Source: Mariniblastus sp.
GTDB lineage: Bacteria; Planctomycetota; Planctomycetia; Pirellulales; Pirellulaceae
Length of the DNA stretch: 62,410 bases
Assembly (NCBI GenBank): GCA_022447555.1
Contig: JAKVBF010000017.1
Location: 24,132-86,541 of the forward strand
Direction: 5' to 3'
Shown: piece after piece, positions 1 through 10,018 of the stretch
Numbering within the stretch: the stretch's first letter is position 1
Layout: every line of letters starts with the position of its first letter
Program-made: the position numbers and the translations under genes
Notes under the pieces: model-generated
Databases searched by the model: none
Seen by the model: only the letters and a program-made list of their open reading frames with translations
Told to the model about the DNA's origin: nothing

Positions 1-2565
1 GGGCTTTGGTCTGGCCTTGGCTCCGGCCTTGGCTCTCTCTGTGTCGCCCTTTCTGCCCTTGACTCCGCCTCCCATGCCGCCCATGCCGCCGCCGCCCATG
101 CCACCCATGCCGCCCATGCCACCAAAGTTGGTTCTTGGGGCGACGAGGTCGCCAACATTGTAAACGTTGGTCACAAAGTATTCTGGGTCACTGGCAACGT
201 CGAGAGAGATGATCTGAAGGGTTTCGTCGCGAACGATAAACGTCGCGTTTTTCTCTTTCAACATTAGGCGTAAAGCGTTCTTCAAACGAATACCAGTCAC
301 CTTGAAGGTGATCGGCTCATCTTCGGTCAGCGAGTCATCTTTGGCAGACTGATCAAGAATGACATTGATTTTATAATTATCTCGCAGTTCATCCATTACT
401 TCGATGAAAGGTGTTTGGTCATACTCTGCATCGTAGGGTTCGTCCAATGCTCGGAGAATCTTCTCATCATTCTCAGAGCCCGTTAGACGGACATCTTGGT
501 ATTTTTCTCGCAGAGCTTTCTTACGAGCCCACTCCGCGGCATCTGGGAAGATGAGCGGTTCCGGAGTGAGAAGACCCACACCGGCTCGTTCAGCGAGGTA
601 GAGCGAGTTGATGAAAGCCGTTTGGCGATCTCGTCGCATTTGCCATTCCAATGTTTGGTTCACGACAATCCGTCCCATTTCCGTCGCAGCGACCGCTTCG
701 GGCATGAATGGATCCATCTCAAATGCCTGGAATGCTACCTCTTCGGCGTTCCGGTAGTTGGTGATCCGTTCTTGCAAGTTACCGGTCGGTTCTTTGAGTA
801 ACGATTCAAAGCGGTTGATCAACATTCCTACTTCTTGTTGATTCAATTCGTATTCGTCGATCGTACGAGCGATTTCGAGTGCGGCCGCTTGATTTTGCTG
901 GGCCAACGCTACCGCATCGTCGAATTCCATTTTGCGTCTGCGTGCTTCCATTAAGGCTGACTCGAGGCGAGCCCGCATGTCCACTTCGTTATCGGCACTT
1001 AGATCAACGGTTTGATCCAAGATGTCAATCATCGCTTTCATGCGATCGACCGCTTCACTTGGTGAGGTAGACATTTCAGCCCGTGCTCGCTGCAGCTCGT
1101 ATTGAACGCGTGCGCGGAATCGGTCATTAATCACTCGGATTCGATCTTCTTCAGTAAGAATTAAGGTGTCCGATTGTTTCCGACCAGACTTAATCAAAGA
1201 GTCGAGTTCGTCCTTAGTGGGCTTACTGCCATTCAGGATTAGGTCGCCTTGGTCCGCGGCTGCTTTTTGTTCGTCTTGTTTCTGAGCTTCCTGAGGAGTG
1301 GCTGTTGGCCTTGCAACGTCGCCTTCCGAGATGGGTGAAATTTCATAGATCTCTGAGCCGTTGACTTTCGCCGCAACTTGGGAAAGCGCTTCGGCGACGG
1401 GATCGTTAGGGTCAGAGGCCATGGCTGCTTCGGCAAGAAGCTTCGCCGCTTTTTGATCTCCGTTGACTAAGGCCTGACTGCCCATTTTGGCCAAGTCTCT
1501 CGCGTTGACTGACATGACACGAGCCATTTCGCGAAGACCGGCTGAACCCAGCGTTGGCAGTGTGATGCCGTCATCATGGCGCGCCATATCAATCAACTTT
1601 GGCAGGAATGCGAAGTCGATGCTGGATTGCTCTGTGGTCAACGGCCATGTCATTTGAACGGTTTGGCCATTGATCTGCCCATCGATGACGATATTGAATT
1701 GACCTCGATCACTCAGGCTTCCAATCAATACAGTGTCCCGATCCGTCCGCAGTGGCGGAACTTGAGCGGGGTATATTTCACTGACAACATTGGGAATGTC
1801 AGACTTAGTTGGCCAGAAAACCGATCCGTGAACGGTTTGCGCCAAGCCCTTGGCGCCGTTTCTCATGGCATCTTTTTCATCGCTGTCAATGTAAAGATTC
1901 CCGCCCGTGTTGTTTGCCAATGCTGCCAAGAGTTCGATGTTTCTCTCTGGGCCAATGGCATAGCTTGAAAAGGAAATATGCTTTTGAGCAAGCGAAGAAA
2001 TCGATTTGCCATATTGATCATTGTTGATAAAGCTATCGCGACTGACGCCGTCACCGATGTAAATGACGTTACGGTTCCGTTCCGACCCAGAAGCGAATTG
2101 CTGACCCGCTGAGTCAAGCATCGCTCCCATATCGGTCGAGCCTAAGGCTACGCGTTGTCCCAGCTTGGCAATGGCGTTTGCGATTTCATCGCTGTCGGGA
2201 CGAACAAATCGGTTCGTTAATTCGACAGGATCAATGTCCATGGCAACGAGTTTGACACGATCATCCCGAGTCAAGCTTGACAAAAGGTTCTTAAGGGTCG
2301 CGATCGAGTCTTTCTTGAAGACACCCGTCTGGCTCGCAGACGTGTCTACAAAAATCACGATATCGCTAGCCAACTGCTTTCGACTATCAACCTGAGGGCT
2401 GATGCTTAATGCAAAGGAGGTTTCTCCCTGAGCATTGTCGAAGGTTGCCAAGCGTGCGGTTTCGTTACCAAATTCATTGAGCGAATTGGTAACTGCAAAT
2501 GAAGGCGCGCTCATGGCCACCAAGGCAATTAACAGCGCGACTTTGGTCGAGCTAGATTTGGACAT
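1..2565 (-). CDS. Secreted VWA-domain protein with STN-like C-terminal domain (3' end outside window)
   Basis: The frame is open from the start at 2565 to the window edge, giving 855 residues with no stop, so the C-terminus is missing. The ATG has GGAG eight bases upstream. The protein opens with a signal peptide (hydrophobic core, cleavage near residue 24 after SFA). A von Willebrand factor A domain follows; its metal-site motif DTSAS sits near residue 75. The middle, roughly residues 350-650, is charged and helical. Near the visible end, about residues 705-780, is a segment resembling the short secretin/TonB N-terminal (STN) fold, followed by a glycine-methionine tract of repeated GGM units at plus positions about 70-124. 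An exported, metal-dependent binding protein is likely, possibly cell-envelope or secretion related; the partner is unknown. The VWA call is firm, the STN call moderate. Confidence 0.85.
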   Translation of the reverse strand, partial: MSKSSSTKVALLIALVAMSAPSFAVTNSLNEFGNETARLATFDNAQGETSFALSISPQVDSRKQLASDIVIFVDTSASQTGVFKKDSIATLKNLLSSLTRDDRVKLVAMDIDPVELTNRFVRPDSDEIANAIAKLGQRVALGSTDMGAMLDSAGQQFASGSERNRNVIYIGDGVSRDSFINNDQYGKSISSLAQKHISFSSYAIGPERNIELLAALANNTGGNLYIDSDEKDAMRNGAKGLAQTVHGSVFWPTKSDIPNVVSEIYPAQVPPLRTDRDTVLIGSLSDRGQFNIVIDGQINGQTVQMTWPLTTEQSSIDFAFLPKLIDMARHDDGITLPTLGSAGLREMARVMSVNARDLAKMGSQALVNGDQKAAKLLAEAAMASDPNDPVAEALSQVAAKVNGSEIYEISPISEGDVARPTATPQEAQKQDEQKAAADQGDLILNGSKPTKDELDSLIKSGRKQSDTLILTEEDRIRVINDRFRARVQYELQRARAEMSTSPSEAVDRMKAMIDILDQTVDLSADNEVDMRARLESALMEARRRKMEFDDAVALAQQNQAAALEIARTIDEYELNQQEVGMLINRFESLLKEPTGNLQERITNYRNAEEVAFQAFEMDPFMPEAVAATEMGRIVVNQTLEWQMRRDRQTAFINSLYLAERAGVGLLTPEPLIFPDAAEWARKKALREKYQDVRLTGSENDEKILRALDEPYDAEYDQTPFIEVMDELRDNYKINVILDQSAKDDSLTEDEPITFKVTGIRLKNALRLMLKEKNATFIVRDETLQIISLDVASDPEYFVTNVYNVGDLVAPRTNFGGMGGMGGMGGGGMGGMGGGVKGRKGDTERAKAGAKARPKP

Positions 2566-3279
2566 AACAAAAACTCCAACACCGTAAAATTTCAAGGGCT
2601 TACATTTTCGAGCAAGCCCAGCCTTGCCTAAAATATGAAAGAGGGCTTAATTCGTCTCTCTTACCTAGTTTATTTACTCCCCGAAGGGCTGATACGAAAA
2701 AATATTGATTTTGGCAGTCTTGTCTCATTCCGAGGAACAAAAACCTCAAAACAAGCCGTTTGCCGACAGCGATGCAGCAAATTACCGCACGCTGTTGCGA
2801 AATCGCTCAATCTCTCCGATCCCCGATAATCGTTGTTTTTGTCGGGAAAAGGACCGCATTGGGTTCATTCACAAAGGGTAAATCATTCAGAAACCCTTGT
2901 TTTGAACTGTTAAATCTAAACTTCGGATCTCTAAATCGCGTCTCCAGTCGCTTCAACTGAGCCGTTTCCTACCAAGCCTTGGCTCTTAGAAACGTCTTCT
3001 CAATCTTTAAACGCAAATGGTATGCCAGCTTCTTAATCAAACTGAAGCACCATCCAATCGTGTCTGGCTCCACTTCTTAACTGTTAAATAAAACTCTCAT
3101 TATCAACTTTATCGAATAAAGACCTGTCTTAAGGTTACTGGTAAACCGAAATAGATCAGTTTTGCAGTACCCTCGAGGCCATTAGTCGCTCAATCGTCCA
3201 AATCGGACATATTGTAATTTTCTGACTTAATTGTTTTGAAGGTAGATCCGTTGCGTTCGACGTCAATTTATATCGGATA
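2566..3279. other. Intergenic stretch, no gene recognised
   Basis: About 710 bases of fairly AT-rich sequence between two minus-strand genes. It must hold the promoter of the VWA gene. I see short stop-interrupted frames only, a small hairpin possibility (GGGCTT/AAGCCC near 2595-2620) in the leader of the VWA gene, and no tRNA or terminator with a T-run. Confidence 0.5.
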
Positions 3280-4569
3280 TCAGTAATGTACCGATTGCTC
3301 GCTTTCGGCAACCGATTCAAGTTGCTCCTCCGCACAATCGTCTACGGCAACAGCCGCGCGATGAAGCTGGAACGCCAACCAATTTAATCGGCGGGCAAAT
3401 CCCTGAGTCAGTTTGATTTGTTCCTTCACTTTATTGTTTTGATCGATTTTATGTTTTTGGTTGATTCGACGCACAAATTCCCCAATGCCACATCCGACGA
3501 GCGTTTCTCCGTATGTCCGATGAAGGGAATGGAGGCATTGATTGAGGCATCGCTGAGGCGAAAACAGCATCTCTTCGCTTAGCAGTTGGTGGATCAACAT
3601 TTGGGTGACTGTTGGTAACGGTTTGGTCTTCGCATGCATTTCAATTTTTCGATGTGGAGTGACTTGTTTTCTGTCGGTTTCGACTTCCGAAAAATTCTGG
3701 TTTTCCACAATTGCGAGTGCGTGTGACCAATGGTGGACTTGCATGAATCTAGATTGAATCCATTTGCCAGAGCCGTGAGCGAGCCGTAGTAGATTCTGAG
3801 CGATAAGCGTTCTGGTTGCGGTGACCGTAGCCAGCGATTGGTGCAGAATTGGTCCGGTTTCATTCACTTGCTGTATCTCGGCGAAGCCATTCGACTGTAA
3901 ACCCATCTCTTGATTGAATACGATATTCCATTGATCACAGTCGGCGTAGTATTGCCAATAAGCATCTTGCTCCAGTTGATAATTGGGGAGCAGGACTGGA
4001 TCGATTTCGATCTTGTTGGTGGACGCGATTTCTGAGACCTCGGTGATTCGAAAAATAAATGTGCCGTTTAGTTTTTTCGCGTTCCTTTGTGTGGGGATGC
4101 GCAGCCGATCCTCGAAAGCGTCAGCGACCTCATGAAGTCCGTCCTTTAATTTTTCTTCCGCGGATATCAGCGAATCTCCAGCGGCGTTTTTCTGCTCGAC
4201 TCGGAAGATGAAACCACCCGACATGCGGTCGTTAAGTGAGCGTTTTGATCGCGTTGCGTCAGTGGTGGAAAATACTGCTATATTTGATTCGGACGATGCC
4301 GATGATTTGTTACTCGCACCCCTTAAATCATTTGTTTTTATCAGGTTCTTTGGTCCGGTTGGACTATTGAACCTCAGACCAAGGCAAGGTACGTGGACGA
4401 AAGTAGGTTCATTGAGCTCGTTGAAAAGCGATTGTTCAAGTTGTTTAACTGTTTGGTAAACCAGATCTTCTGAGACCAGATCTTCTGGGACCAGAGTTGC
4501 TTTCGCTGGTATGCAGAGTGAGTTAGCGAGCAAGAGCATTCCCAGAAAGTTAATCAACTTGTAAACCAT
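3280..4569 (-). CDS. Secreted protein of unknown function
   Basis: The frame could begin at 4626, but the ATG at 4569 has an AAGGA site eight bases upstream and opens directly into a clean signal peptide (MVYKLINFLGMLLLAN..., cleavage after PAKA), so I chose it; the product is 429 residues. No domain was recognised. The mature part is soluble, with no further membrane segment. The C-terminal third is helical and basic with several Cys (for example the CLNQCLH and CGIGEF motifs) and ends in an acidic tail. It stands alone, with long gaps on both sides. Exported unknown protein; the coding call is firm and the function open. Confidence 0.7.
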   Translation of the reverse strand: MVYKLINFLGMLLLANSLCIPAKATLVPEDLVSEDLVYQTVKQLEQSLFNELNEPTFVHVPCLGLRFNSPTGPKNLIKTNDLRGASNKSSASSESNIAVFSTTDATRSKRSLNDRMSGGFIFRVEQKNAAGDSLISAEEKLKDGLHEVADAFEDRLRIPTQRNAKKLNGTFIFRITEVSEIASTNKIEIDPVLLPNYQLEQDAYWQYYADCDQWNIVFNQEMGLQSNGFAEIQQVNETGPILHQSLATVTATRTLIAQNLLRLAHGSGKWIQSRFMQVHHWSHALAIVENQNFSEVETDRKQVTPHRKIEMHAKTKPLPTVTQMLIHQLLSEEMLFSPQRCLNQCLHSLHRTYGETLVGCGIGEFVRRINQKHKIDQNNKVKEQIKLTQGFARRLNWLAFQLHRAAVAVDDCAEEQLESVAESEQSVHY

Positions 4570-5086
4570 ATTTGGCATCCTTATCGTTTTAGCGTTTGCG
4601 GGAGGGGTCCAACGCGAGCGGTTCATCCTGAAATTTAATGAAGGGCTTTAAAGTTTTCGGCTTTCCTAAAATCCTCTCATTGCCGAAACCTTGACGCTCA
4701 GGGAAATTTTTCAAATCGGCGTTGTCTATCCGAATTGGTAAGATTTTGACACTTGTCCAAATTGGAACAGTTTCCGGCGTCGATAGCGAGGTCGCTGTGC
4801 CAAATGCGGAATCGATCGACCATTAGAGGGTTTGGAACGGTTTTACCTCTGTTTTTGTTGATTCCTTTTGACATTTCGGCCGGAAGTCGGTCGGCCTTAT
4901 TTTTAAGGCGCTATGTTAAAGCGTGGTCATAGGCTGCTCAGTATGCGGAGAACTCGATAGAAGATTGAGCGAGCAGATCGGACTACGGTCCCCGCCCCGT
5001 TTTCTTGTATAGTAACGTTACGTTCGCGGCGGCTGAAAAAAAGTTGCCCTTACATATTGGTCCTGAACCCAACAGATACTGCAATT
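4570..5086. other. Divergent intergenic region, probable promoters
   Basis: The region separates the minus-strand unknown gene from the plus-strand transporter, so it should carry both promoters. A quasi-palindrome TGTCCAAATTGGAACA lies at about 4753-4768. A GGCCG/CGGCC hairpin at 4878-4896 is followed by TTATTTTT on the plus strand and looks like a weak terminator, although no plus-strand gene lies upstream. TATAGT near 5010 is a possible -10 element. These are visual calls only. Confidence 0.35.
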
Positions 5087-6982
5087 ATGCTGCCGGTTGA
5101 ATTTCATCCATGGATCGCGATGGCCGTCGTTTTGTCGGTTTTTCTGGTTTTGCAACTGCGTCGATCGGTTCCTTTGGACCTCCTATTTCTCGGGGGTGTG
5201 CTGTCCGTTGCGATTGCTGGAATCCTGACGCCTGGTCAGGCACTGTCCGGGTTTGCCAATCCTGCTGTTTTGGCAATTGGCGGTTTGTTAGCGATCACGG
5301 CCGGCCTCAAGAAATGTGGGATGCTCGACTGGATAGGCCAGAAATTACTTGGGGACGTTGAATCCGAAAAGATCGCGCTATGGAGATTGGCATTAACGCT
5401 GGTATCCAGTTCGGCGTTTTTACTCAATACCGCCTTGGTTGCCATGATGGCTCCCGTCGTTACTAAGTGGTGCCGTAATAATCAAGTTTCTCCTTCTCGC
5501 CTCTTGATGCCCGTTAGTTACCTGGCCATTCTGGGCGGAGTTTGCACTTTAATTGGTACGAGTACCACATTGGTCATCAATGCGCAGTTGTATGAAGCTC
5601 ACAATGAACAGCTTTCCAATATTGAATCTTTGGAAACGTCGGGTGCTGACCCACAGCAGCTGGTTCAGCAAGTGGCCTTGGCCGCTGAGTTAGAGCCGAT
5701 GTCACTCTTTGAGATCGGAGCCGCCGGTTTGCCTTGCGCCATCATTGGTGCCATTTTTGTTGTCTTGGTTGGCCCCCGTTTATTGCCCAAGCGTAGCGAT
5801 TTGGTGCATCAATTAGATGATCACCGCCGTGAGTATATCGTTGAAGTTCGCGTTCAATTCTCCTGTAAACTGATTGGCAAATCCATTAAAGATGCCGGTT
5901 TGCGCAATTTGCCAGGGTTGTTTTTAATTGAGATTGATCGTGGCGGAGAGGTGATCACACCGGTGTCACCTACAGAAATGCTACAAGCTGAGGACCGGTT
6001 GGTTTTTGCAGGCGTGGTCGAAACGATTGTCGATCTTGAAAAGATCCCTGGGTTGATTCCGGCGGCGGATGACTTTTACGTAAACGATCCAAAGAGCCGT
6101 CGAGCGAGGCACTTGACTGAGGTCGTTTTGTCGAGAACCTCGCCACTCATTCGGTCGACCTTACGAGAAGCTAATTTTCGGGAGCGGTACAATGCAGCAG
6201 TGGTTGCCGTTCACCGCGATGGTGAACGCCTGACAACCAAAATAGGTGAGATTCGTCTGCGTTCTGGCGACACGTTGTTGCTTCAGACGAATGTTGACTT
6301 CGAGGCGAACTGGCGGAACAGCCCCGATTTTTATCTCGTCAGTAGTGTGGCGGATAGTGAACCGCCGACTCATGAAAAATTACCCATCGCGACCATTATT
6401 TTTGTAGGCATGCTGTTGTGGTTGATTATCGGCAGTTGGTTCGGAACAGGGCAGTCATGGACATCACCAGCCATTGTGGTTTTAGTGGCGGTAACTGGTT
6501 TCTTATTGACTCGCTGTATGTGCATGGATGATGCGAGAAGAGCGATCGATGTTCAGTTGCTAGTGACCATCGCCTGTGCCCTCGGTTTGGGTTTGGCCTT
6601 GCAGCATAGCGGGGCCGCTAAAATGGTTGCAGAGGGGTTAGTGAGTCAGGTAGGCCAGAATCCATTGTTGCTATTAATCGTTGTCTACGTTTTGACCACT
6701 CTGTTGACTGAGATGATCACCAATACAGCGGTGGCCGCATTGATGTTTCCTATTGCGCTCAATGTTGCTCTGTCCGCGGACTGCAGTCCACGACCCTTTA
6801 TCATTGCAATCAGTCTGGCTGCATCGTTGGCCTTCATTACTCCCATTGGCTACCAAACCAATCTGATGGTTATGGGTCCAGGCGGATACCGGCCCTCAGA
6901 CTTTTTGAGATTGGGTTTGCCGCTCTCTTTTTTAGTGGGTACGACAGCGATTATTTTGATCCCATGGATATGGGCGTTTTAG
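5087..6982 (+). CDS. SLC13-family anion permease with two TrkA-C (RCK_C) domains
   Basis: This is a polytopic inner-membrane protein of 631 residues. The N-terminal half has about five to six membrane segments, including the motif IGTSTTLVINAQ. A soluble middle part (about residues 240-430) reads as two TrkA-C repeats, each with the pattern of a GxSLxxAxLR-like segment, a gated loop and a hydrophobic strand ending (DRLVFAG; DTLLLQTN). A second membrane half carries the family motif TEMITNTAVAALMFPIA and ends with TPIGYQTNLMV. The architecture matches SLC13/CitMHS-like transporters for dicarboxylates, sulfate or related anions; the substrate cannot be told. The frame is open from a TTG at 5057, but the ATG at 5087 is the first standard start; neither has a strong ribosome site. 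Confidence 0.85.
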   Translation: MLPVEFHPWIAMAVVLSVFLVLQLRRSVPLDLLFLGGVLSVAIAGILTPGQALSGFANPAVLAIGGLLAITAGLKKCGMLDWIGQKLLGDVESEKIALWRLALTLVSSSAFLLNTALVAMMAPVVTKWCRNNQVSPSRLLMPVSYLAILGGVCTLIGTSTTLVINAQLYEAHNEQLSNIESLETSGADPQQLVQQVALAAELEPMSLFEIGAAGLPCAIIGAIFVVLVGPRLLPKRSDLVHQLDDHRREYIVEVRVQFSCKLIGKSIKDAGLRNLPGLFLIEIDRGGEVITPVSPTEMLQAEDRLVFAGVVETIVDLEKIPGLIPAADDFYVNDPKSRRARHLTEVVLSRTSPLIRSTLREANFRERYNAAVVAVHRDGERLTTKIGEIRLRSGDTLLLQTNVDFEANWRNSPDFYLVSSVADSEPPTHEKLPIATIIFVGMLLWLIIGSWFGTGQSWTSPAIVVLVAVTGFLLTRCMCMDDARRAIDVQLLVTIACALGLGLALQHSGAAKMVAEGLVSQVGQNPLLLLIVVYVLTTLLTEMITNTAVAALMFPIALNVALSADCSPRPFIIAISLAASLAFITPIGYQTNLMVMGPGGYRPSDFLRLGLPLSFLVGTTAIILIPWIWAF

Positions 6983-7186
6983 TCGATGTCTGCCAGCTAT
7001 TGTTGGTGAGTGGAGAGCGGTTGCATTGCGGGTGAATTGAGTGCGAGTGAATGACGAGGGGATGACGCGTTGTGGAATGATTCAAGATTACAACCGGATG
7101 CAATGCTCTGGTGGGAAGATTAAAATGAAAGGGTTGGACTGGGCTTAAGAGCTCGATTCGCTCGTCTTATGTGAAAGGGGTAATAC

Positions 7187-7927
7187 GTGCCAAGCTATGC
7201 TGTTTTGATTGCCGCGGCGGGCCGCAGTCGTCGATTTAATGACCCTTCGTATAAAAAACCGTTTATCAGTCTTCGGCAGAAACCTGTATGGCTGCATTCT
7301 GTTGAGCGATTCCAAAAACGATCCGACGTGAAGCAGATCATTATATTGATCTCACCAGAGGATCAAGAAGATTTCATGACCCGGTTTGGTCCCAACGTAG
7401 CTGTTCTGGGGTTGGACGTTGTGTTGGGCGGTGACCAGCGAAGTGATTCCGTCTGCAATGGCTTGAAATACGTGAAAGACGATATCGAGTTTGTTGCGAT
7501 TCACGACGCTGCCCGACCCTGTGTTTCCGAAGACGACATTGAGGCGGTGTTCGAAGTGGCTAAGAAAACCAGAGCAGCCATTCTGGCGACTCCGGTTACC
7601 AGTACGTTGAAAAAAGTAGGCGAGGCAAACAAGGTTGAGACGACAGTTGCTCGTCAAGGGCTATGGGAAGGGCAAACGCCACAGGTCTTTCAGAAGAAAC
7701 TTTTGCTCGAGGCTTTTCAGCAAATAGGCGATCAAAAACCAACGGATGAAGCACAATTAGTAGAATTAGCTGGGGGAGAGGTTTCGATTGTAAAAGGCAG
7801 CCCATTAAACATAAAAATTACATCTCGAGAGGATTTGCGACTGGCTCAGGCCTGTATGGACGCGGCGCCGAAACCAAAATTTGATGCACCACTGCATCCG
7901 TTTGCAGATGACAATTTGTTTCGCTGA
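7187..7927 (+). CDS. ispD: 2-C-methyl-D-erythritol 4-phosphate cytidylyltransferase
   Basis: IspD joins CTP to methylerythritol phosphate in the non-mevalonate isoprenoid pathway, in the cytoplasm. The 246-residue protein has the family layout: an N-terminal nucleotide loop (IAAAGRSRRF), the lysine of KKPFISL, the metal/substrate segment HDAARPC, TPQVFQ, TDEAQLVE and the C-terminal NIKITSREDL. The length fits the family. The start is GTG, supported by AAAGGGG about seven bases upstream; no in-frame ATG precedes the conserved loop. The usual partner ispF is not adjacent. The end at 7927 is 57 bases from the convergent minus-strand gene. Confidence 0.95.
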   Translation: MPSYAVLIAAAGRSRRFNDPSYKKPFISLRQKPVWLHSVERFQKRSDVKQIIILISPEDQEDFMTRFGPNVAVLGLDVVLGGDQRSDSVCNGLKYVKDDIEFVAIHDAARPCVSEDDIEAVFEVAKKTRAAILATPVTSTLKKVGEANKVETTVARQGLWEGQTPQVFQKKLLLEAFQQIGDQKPTDEAQLVELAGGEVSIVKGSPLNIKITSREDLRLAQACMDAAPKPKFDAPLHPFADDNLFR

Positions 7928-7984
7928 TGAGGCTCTTGGTGGGTAATTGGTTAAGCCGTCTTGGATGGGATGGGTCGTTGCTCC

Positions 7985-9787
7985 TTAATCCCACCACCAC
8001 AAAATGGGCGCATTTGGATTGGCCATTGGTTTCGTAATCGGCGGAGTTTCAGGATTTCGATCCGCTCGAATTCGTCTGGAGTCGACGACTTTCATTGCGT
8101 CAAAAGAAACGCCGCCACTCACTCCCACAAGCGTGTGTTCGATGGTGGAACGCTGTTTGCGATACGAAATCACTCGATGATTCATGATTGAATTGACTTC
8201 GTGAGCCGCCTTACTCAAACGGGGGCGATACTTAAGATTTCCCTGTGTGGGTGAGTTACCGAAATAAGTCAGGTTCCAGTTCGTTCGACGATTTAGTTGT
8301 TGATCTTTGATGAGAGCCGCGACGATCGAAAGGTCGAATAGATTTTTTAGCTCACTGTAAATTGGGTATTGCTTTGCAAGTTTGTCAAAATGTTGGGTGA
8401 AATCTTTGGCAAATCCCGCAGTGGGTCCCTTCGATTTCCCAGTGTGTATTCGGTTGCCAGCTTGGTCCAATAATTCGTTTTCGCTGAGTACCATGACTCC
8501 CTTCCCCGGGAAAACAAATGCTTGGTGGTGCTCGTCGGTGATGATCTCGTCGTAATTCATGGTGAACCACCATCGAACGACATCCATGGGAGTGCTCTGA
8601 TTTCCCGGAGTGGTTTGCAAGCGTGCTAAATAGCTGGGTACTTCAGGGATAGAGTCTTCGAGCCCCATGCCGATCAGCTTCATTCGGTAGTCAGCTTCAA
8701 CAAGAACGTGTCCCGCATGGGTGCGTGGATCGATTCCGAAAACCTCGATGTCTTGACGCCCCAGCGTGTCACGCAAGCCATCTCGCCAAGCTTTTCCTTT
8801 CAGCTTTGAGGTCGCCAAAAAATGCTGCGTGGCTACCAGTGCGGGTTGGCGGGGCGTTATTTTGCATCCATATTGCCCATTGTTGTCCCACACATTTCTC
8901 AGGCAAACGACCAGATCATCCAATTGCAGTGTGGGTAGACCTGTCTTCACGTTGATAGATCGACCGATTGAATCTTTTTTCCATGGTCCCGCGGGGCCGA
9001 CAATCAGAAGATCGTCCGAAACCGGGTCTAAGACCAAGTAGTCGATGTCATACATTCCGGCAAGGTTTTGCATGGTCGAGTCGGGGCCCCTGCCTTGGGC
9101 TGCTTGAATTTGTACCACGGCCTCCAAGCGGTTGAGTGAGACTTTTCGGTGGTGAGTTTGTTTGAGAGGGTTTCGATTGCCGTCGTGTCTACCAATATTT
9201 TCCTGCAAAATCTTTAACTGGCGTTTCCCGCTGACTTGCAAACGCTGTAATGCTCCTTCGCTGTCAGCGTAAACACCGCTGGGATAAACCGAAATGGTTC
9301 CATCGCCGTTGGTGTCGTCCCAGCCTTCAGGGTCAATGGTGCTTTTGATCAAGTCAATGAGTGGCTCGAAGTCCGCTTCCGTAATGCCTCCCCACTGTCC
9401 CCTAGCCAATGGTCTCACGCGAGGGTCGGAGGAATCGGTCGGGTCGAAATTGCGCCGGTAGGCTTCGTACTGTTTGCGCAACCAGTCAGATCTGATTGCA
9501 TCATCTTTGATCATTGCTGCTGAGTGATAGGCACCAGCCGGCGTGCCGGCTGCCCACTGAGCTGCTGCGATATCTTTAAAAGCCTGATCTCGGAGAGGGT
9601 AAGGCAATTGGTTGGCAAGCTTAAGAGCTGCAGGAAATTCTCCATATTCAATTAGCGCTTGGAGGGGTTCCGCGGCCGTTTGGCCATGGGTCGGGCAGAG
9701 GAGGAAGATTGATAGCCAAGAAAGGCAAAGGCTGCGAAACAAAAAATGTTTAGATGATCTCTTCCTCACACACTGCAGCACTCTCAT
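7985..9787 (-). CDS. Secreted planctomycete protein, DUF1598-like
   Basis: The product is 600 residues with an N-terminal signal peptide (hydrophobic core about residues 18-33, cleavage near THGQ). A GAGGGGAAG site lies close upstream of the ATG. After a helical N-terminal section and a linker containing an EF-hand-like loop (DTNGDGTIS, about residue 155), the C-terminal two thirds match my memory of DUF1598, a family of exported proteins known almost only from planctomycetes; the segments YRMKLIGMGLE and RWWFTMNYDEI are characteristic. The function is not known. The call to the family is moderate; that it is an expressed exported protein is firm. Confidence 0.75.
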   Translation of the reverse strand: MRVLQCVRKRSSKHFLFRSLCLSWLSIFLLCPTHGQTAAEPLQALIEYGEFPAALKLANQLPYPLRDQAFKDIAAAQWAAGTPAGAYHSAAMIKDDAIRSDWLRKQYEAYRRNFDPTDSSDPRVRPLARGQWGGITEADFEPLIDLIKSTIDPEGWDDTNGDGTISVYPSGVYADSEGALQRLQVSGKRQLKILQENIGRHDGNRNPLKQTHHRKVSLNRLEAVVQIQAAQGRGPDSTMQNLAGMYDIDYLVLDPVSDDLLIVGPAGPWKKDSIGRSINVKTGLPTLQLDDLVVCLRNVWDNNGQYGCKITPRQPALVATQHFLATSKLKGKAWRDGLRDTLGRQDIEVFGIDPRTHAGHVLVEADYRMKLIGMGLEDSIPEVPSYLARLQTTPGNQSTPMDVVRWWFTMNYDEIITDEHHQAFVFPGKGVMVLSENELLDQAGNRIHTGKSKGPTAGFAKDFTQHFDKLAKQYPIYSELKNLFDLSIVAALIKDQQLNRRTNWNLTYFGNSPTQGNLKYRPRLSKAAHEVNSIMNHRVISYRKQRSTIEHTLVGVSGGVSFDAMKVVDSRRIRADRNPETPPITKPMANPNAPILWWWD

Positions 9788-10018
9788 GGCATCTTCCCCT
9801 CACGTTGGCCCCGAAGCTCGTAGCATCCCACAAAGAGGGAGGTCAAGTCAAGTTTGCGCGGTCATCTTTGGGCGGCTACATAAAAAAAGCATCTAGTTGC
9901 TGATAGAGGGGAGCTCTGTATCTTATTTAACAGTGATTGTTCCACGGCGTTTGTAATAGGGGTCGTCGGTTGCATGATTGTTGACATCGTGCGGAGGCTG
10001 TGTGGGTAGGTTGTCGCA

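Noticed and set aside
2500-2700. A riboswitch in the leader of the VWA gene
   Set aside because: Only a short GGGCTT/AAGCCC pairing is seen, with no known aptamer core.
5057-5086. TTG start for the SLC13 permease
   Set aside because: No ribosome site; the extra ten residues are not conserved-looking. Kept as an alternative only.
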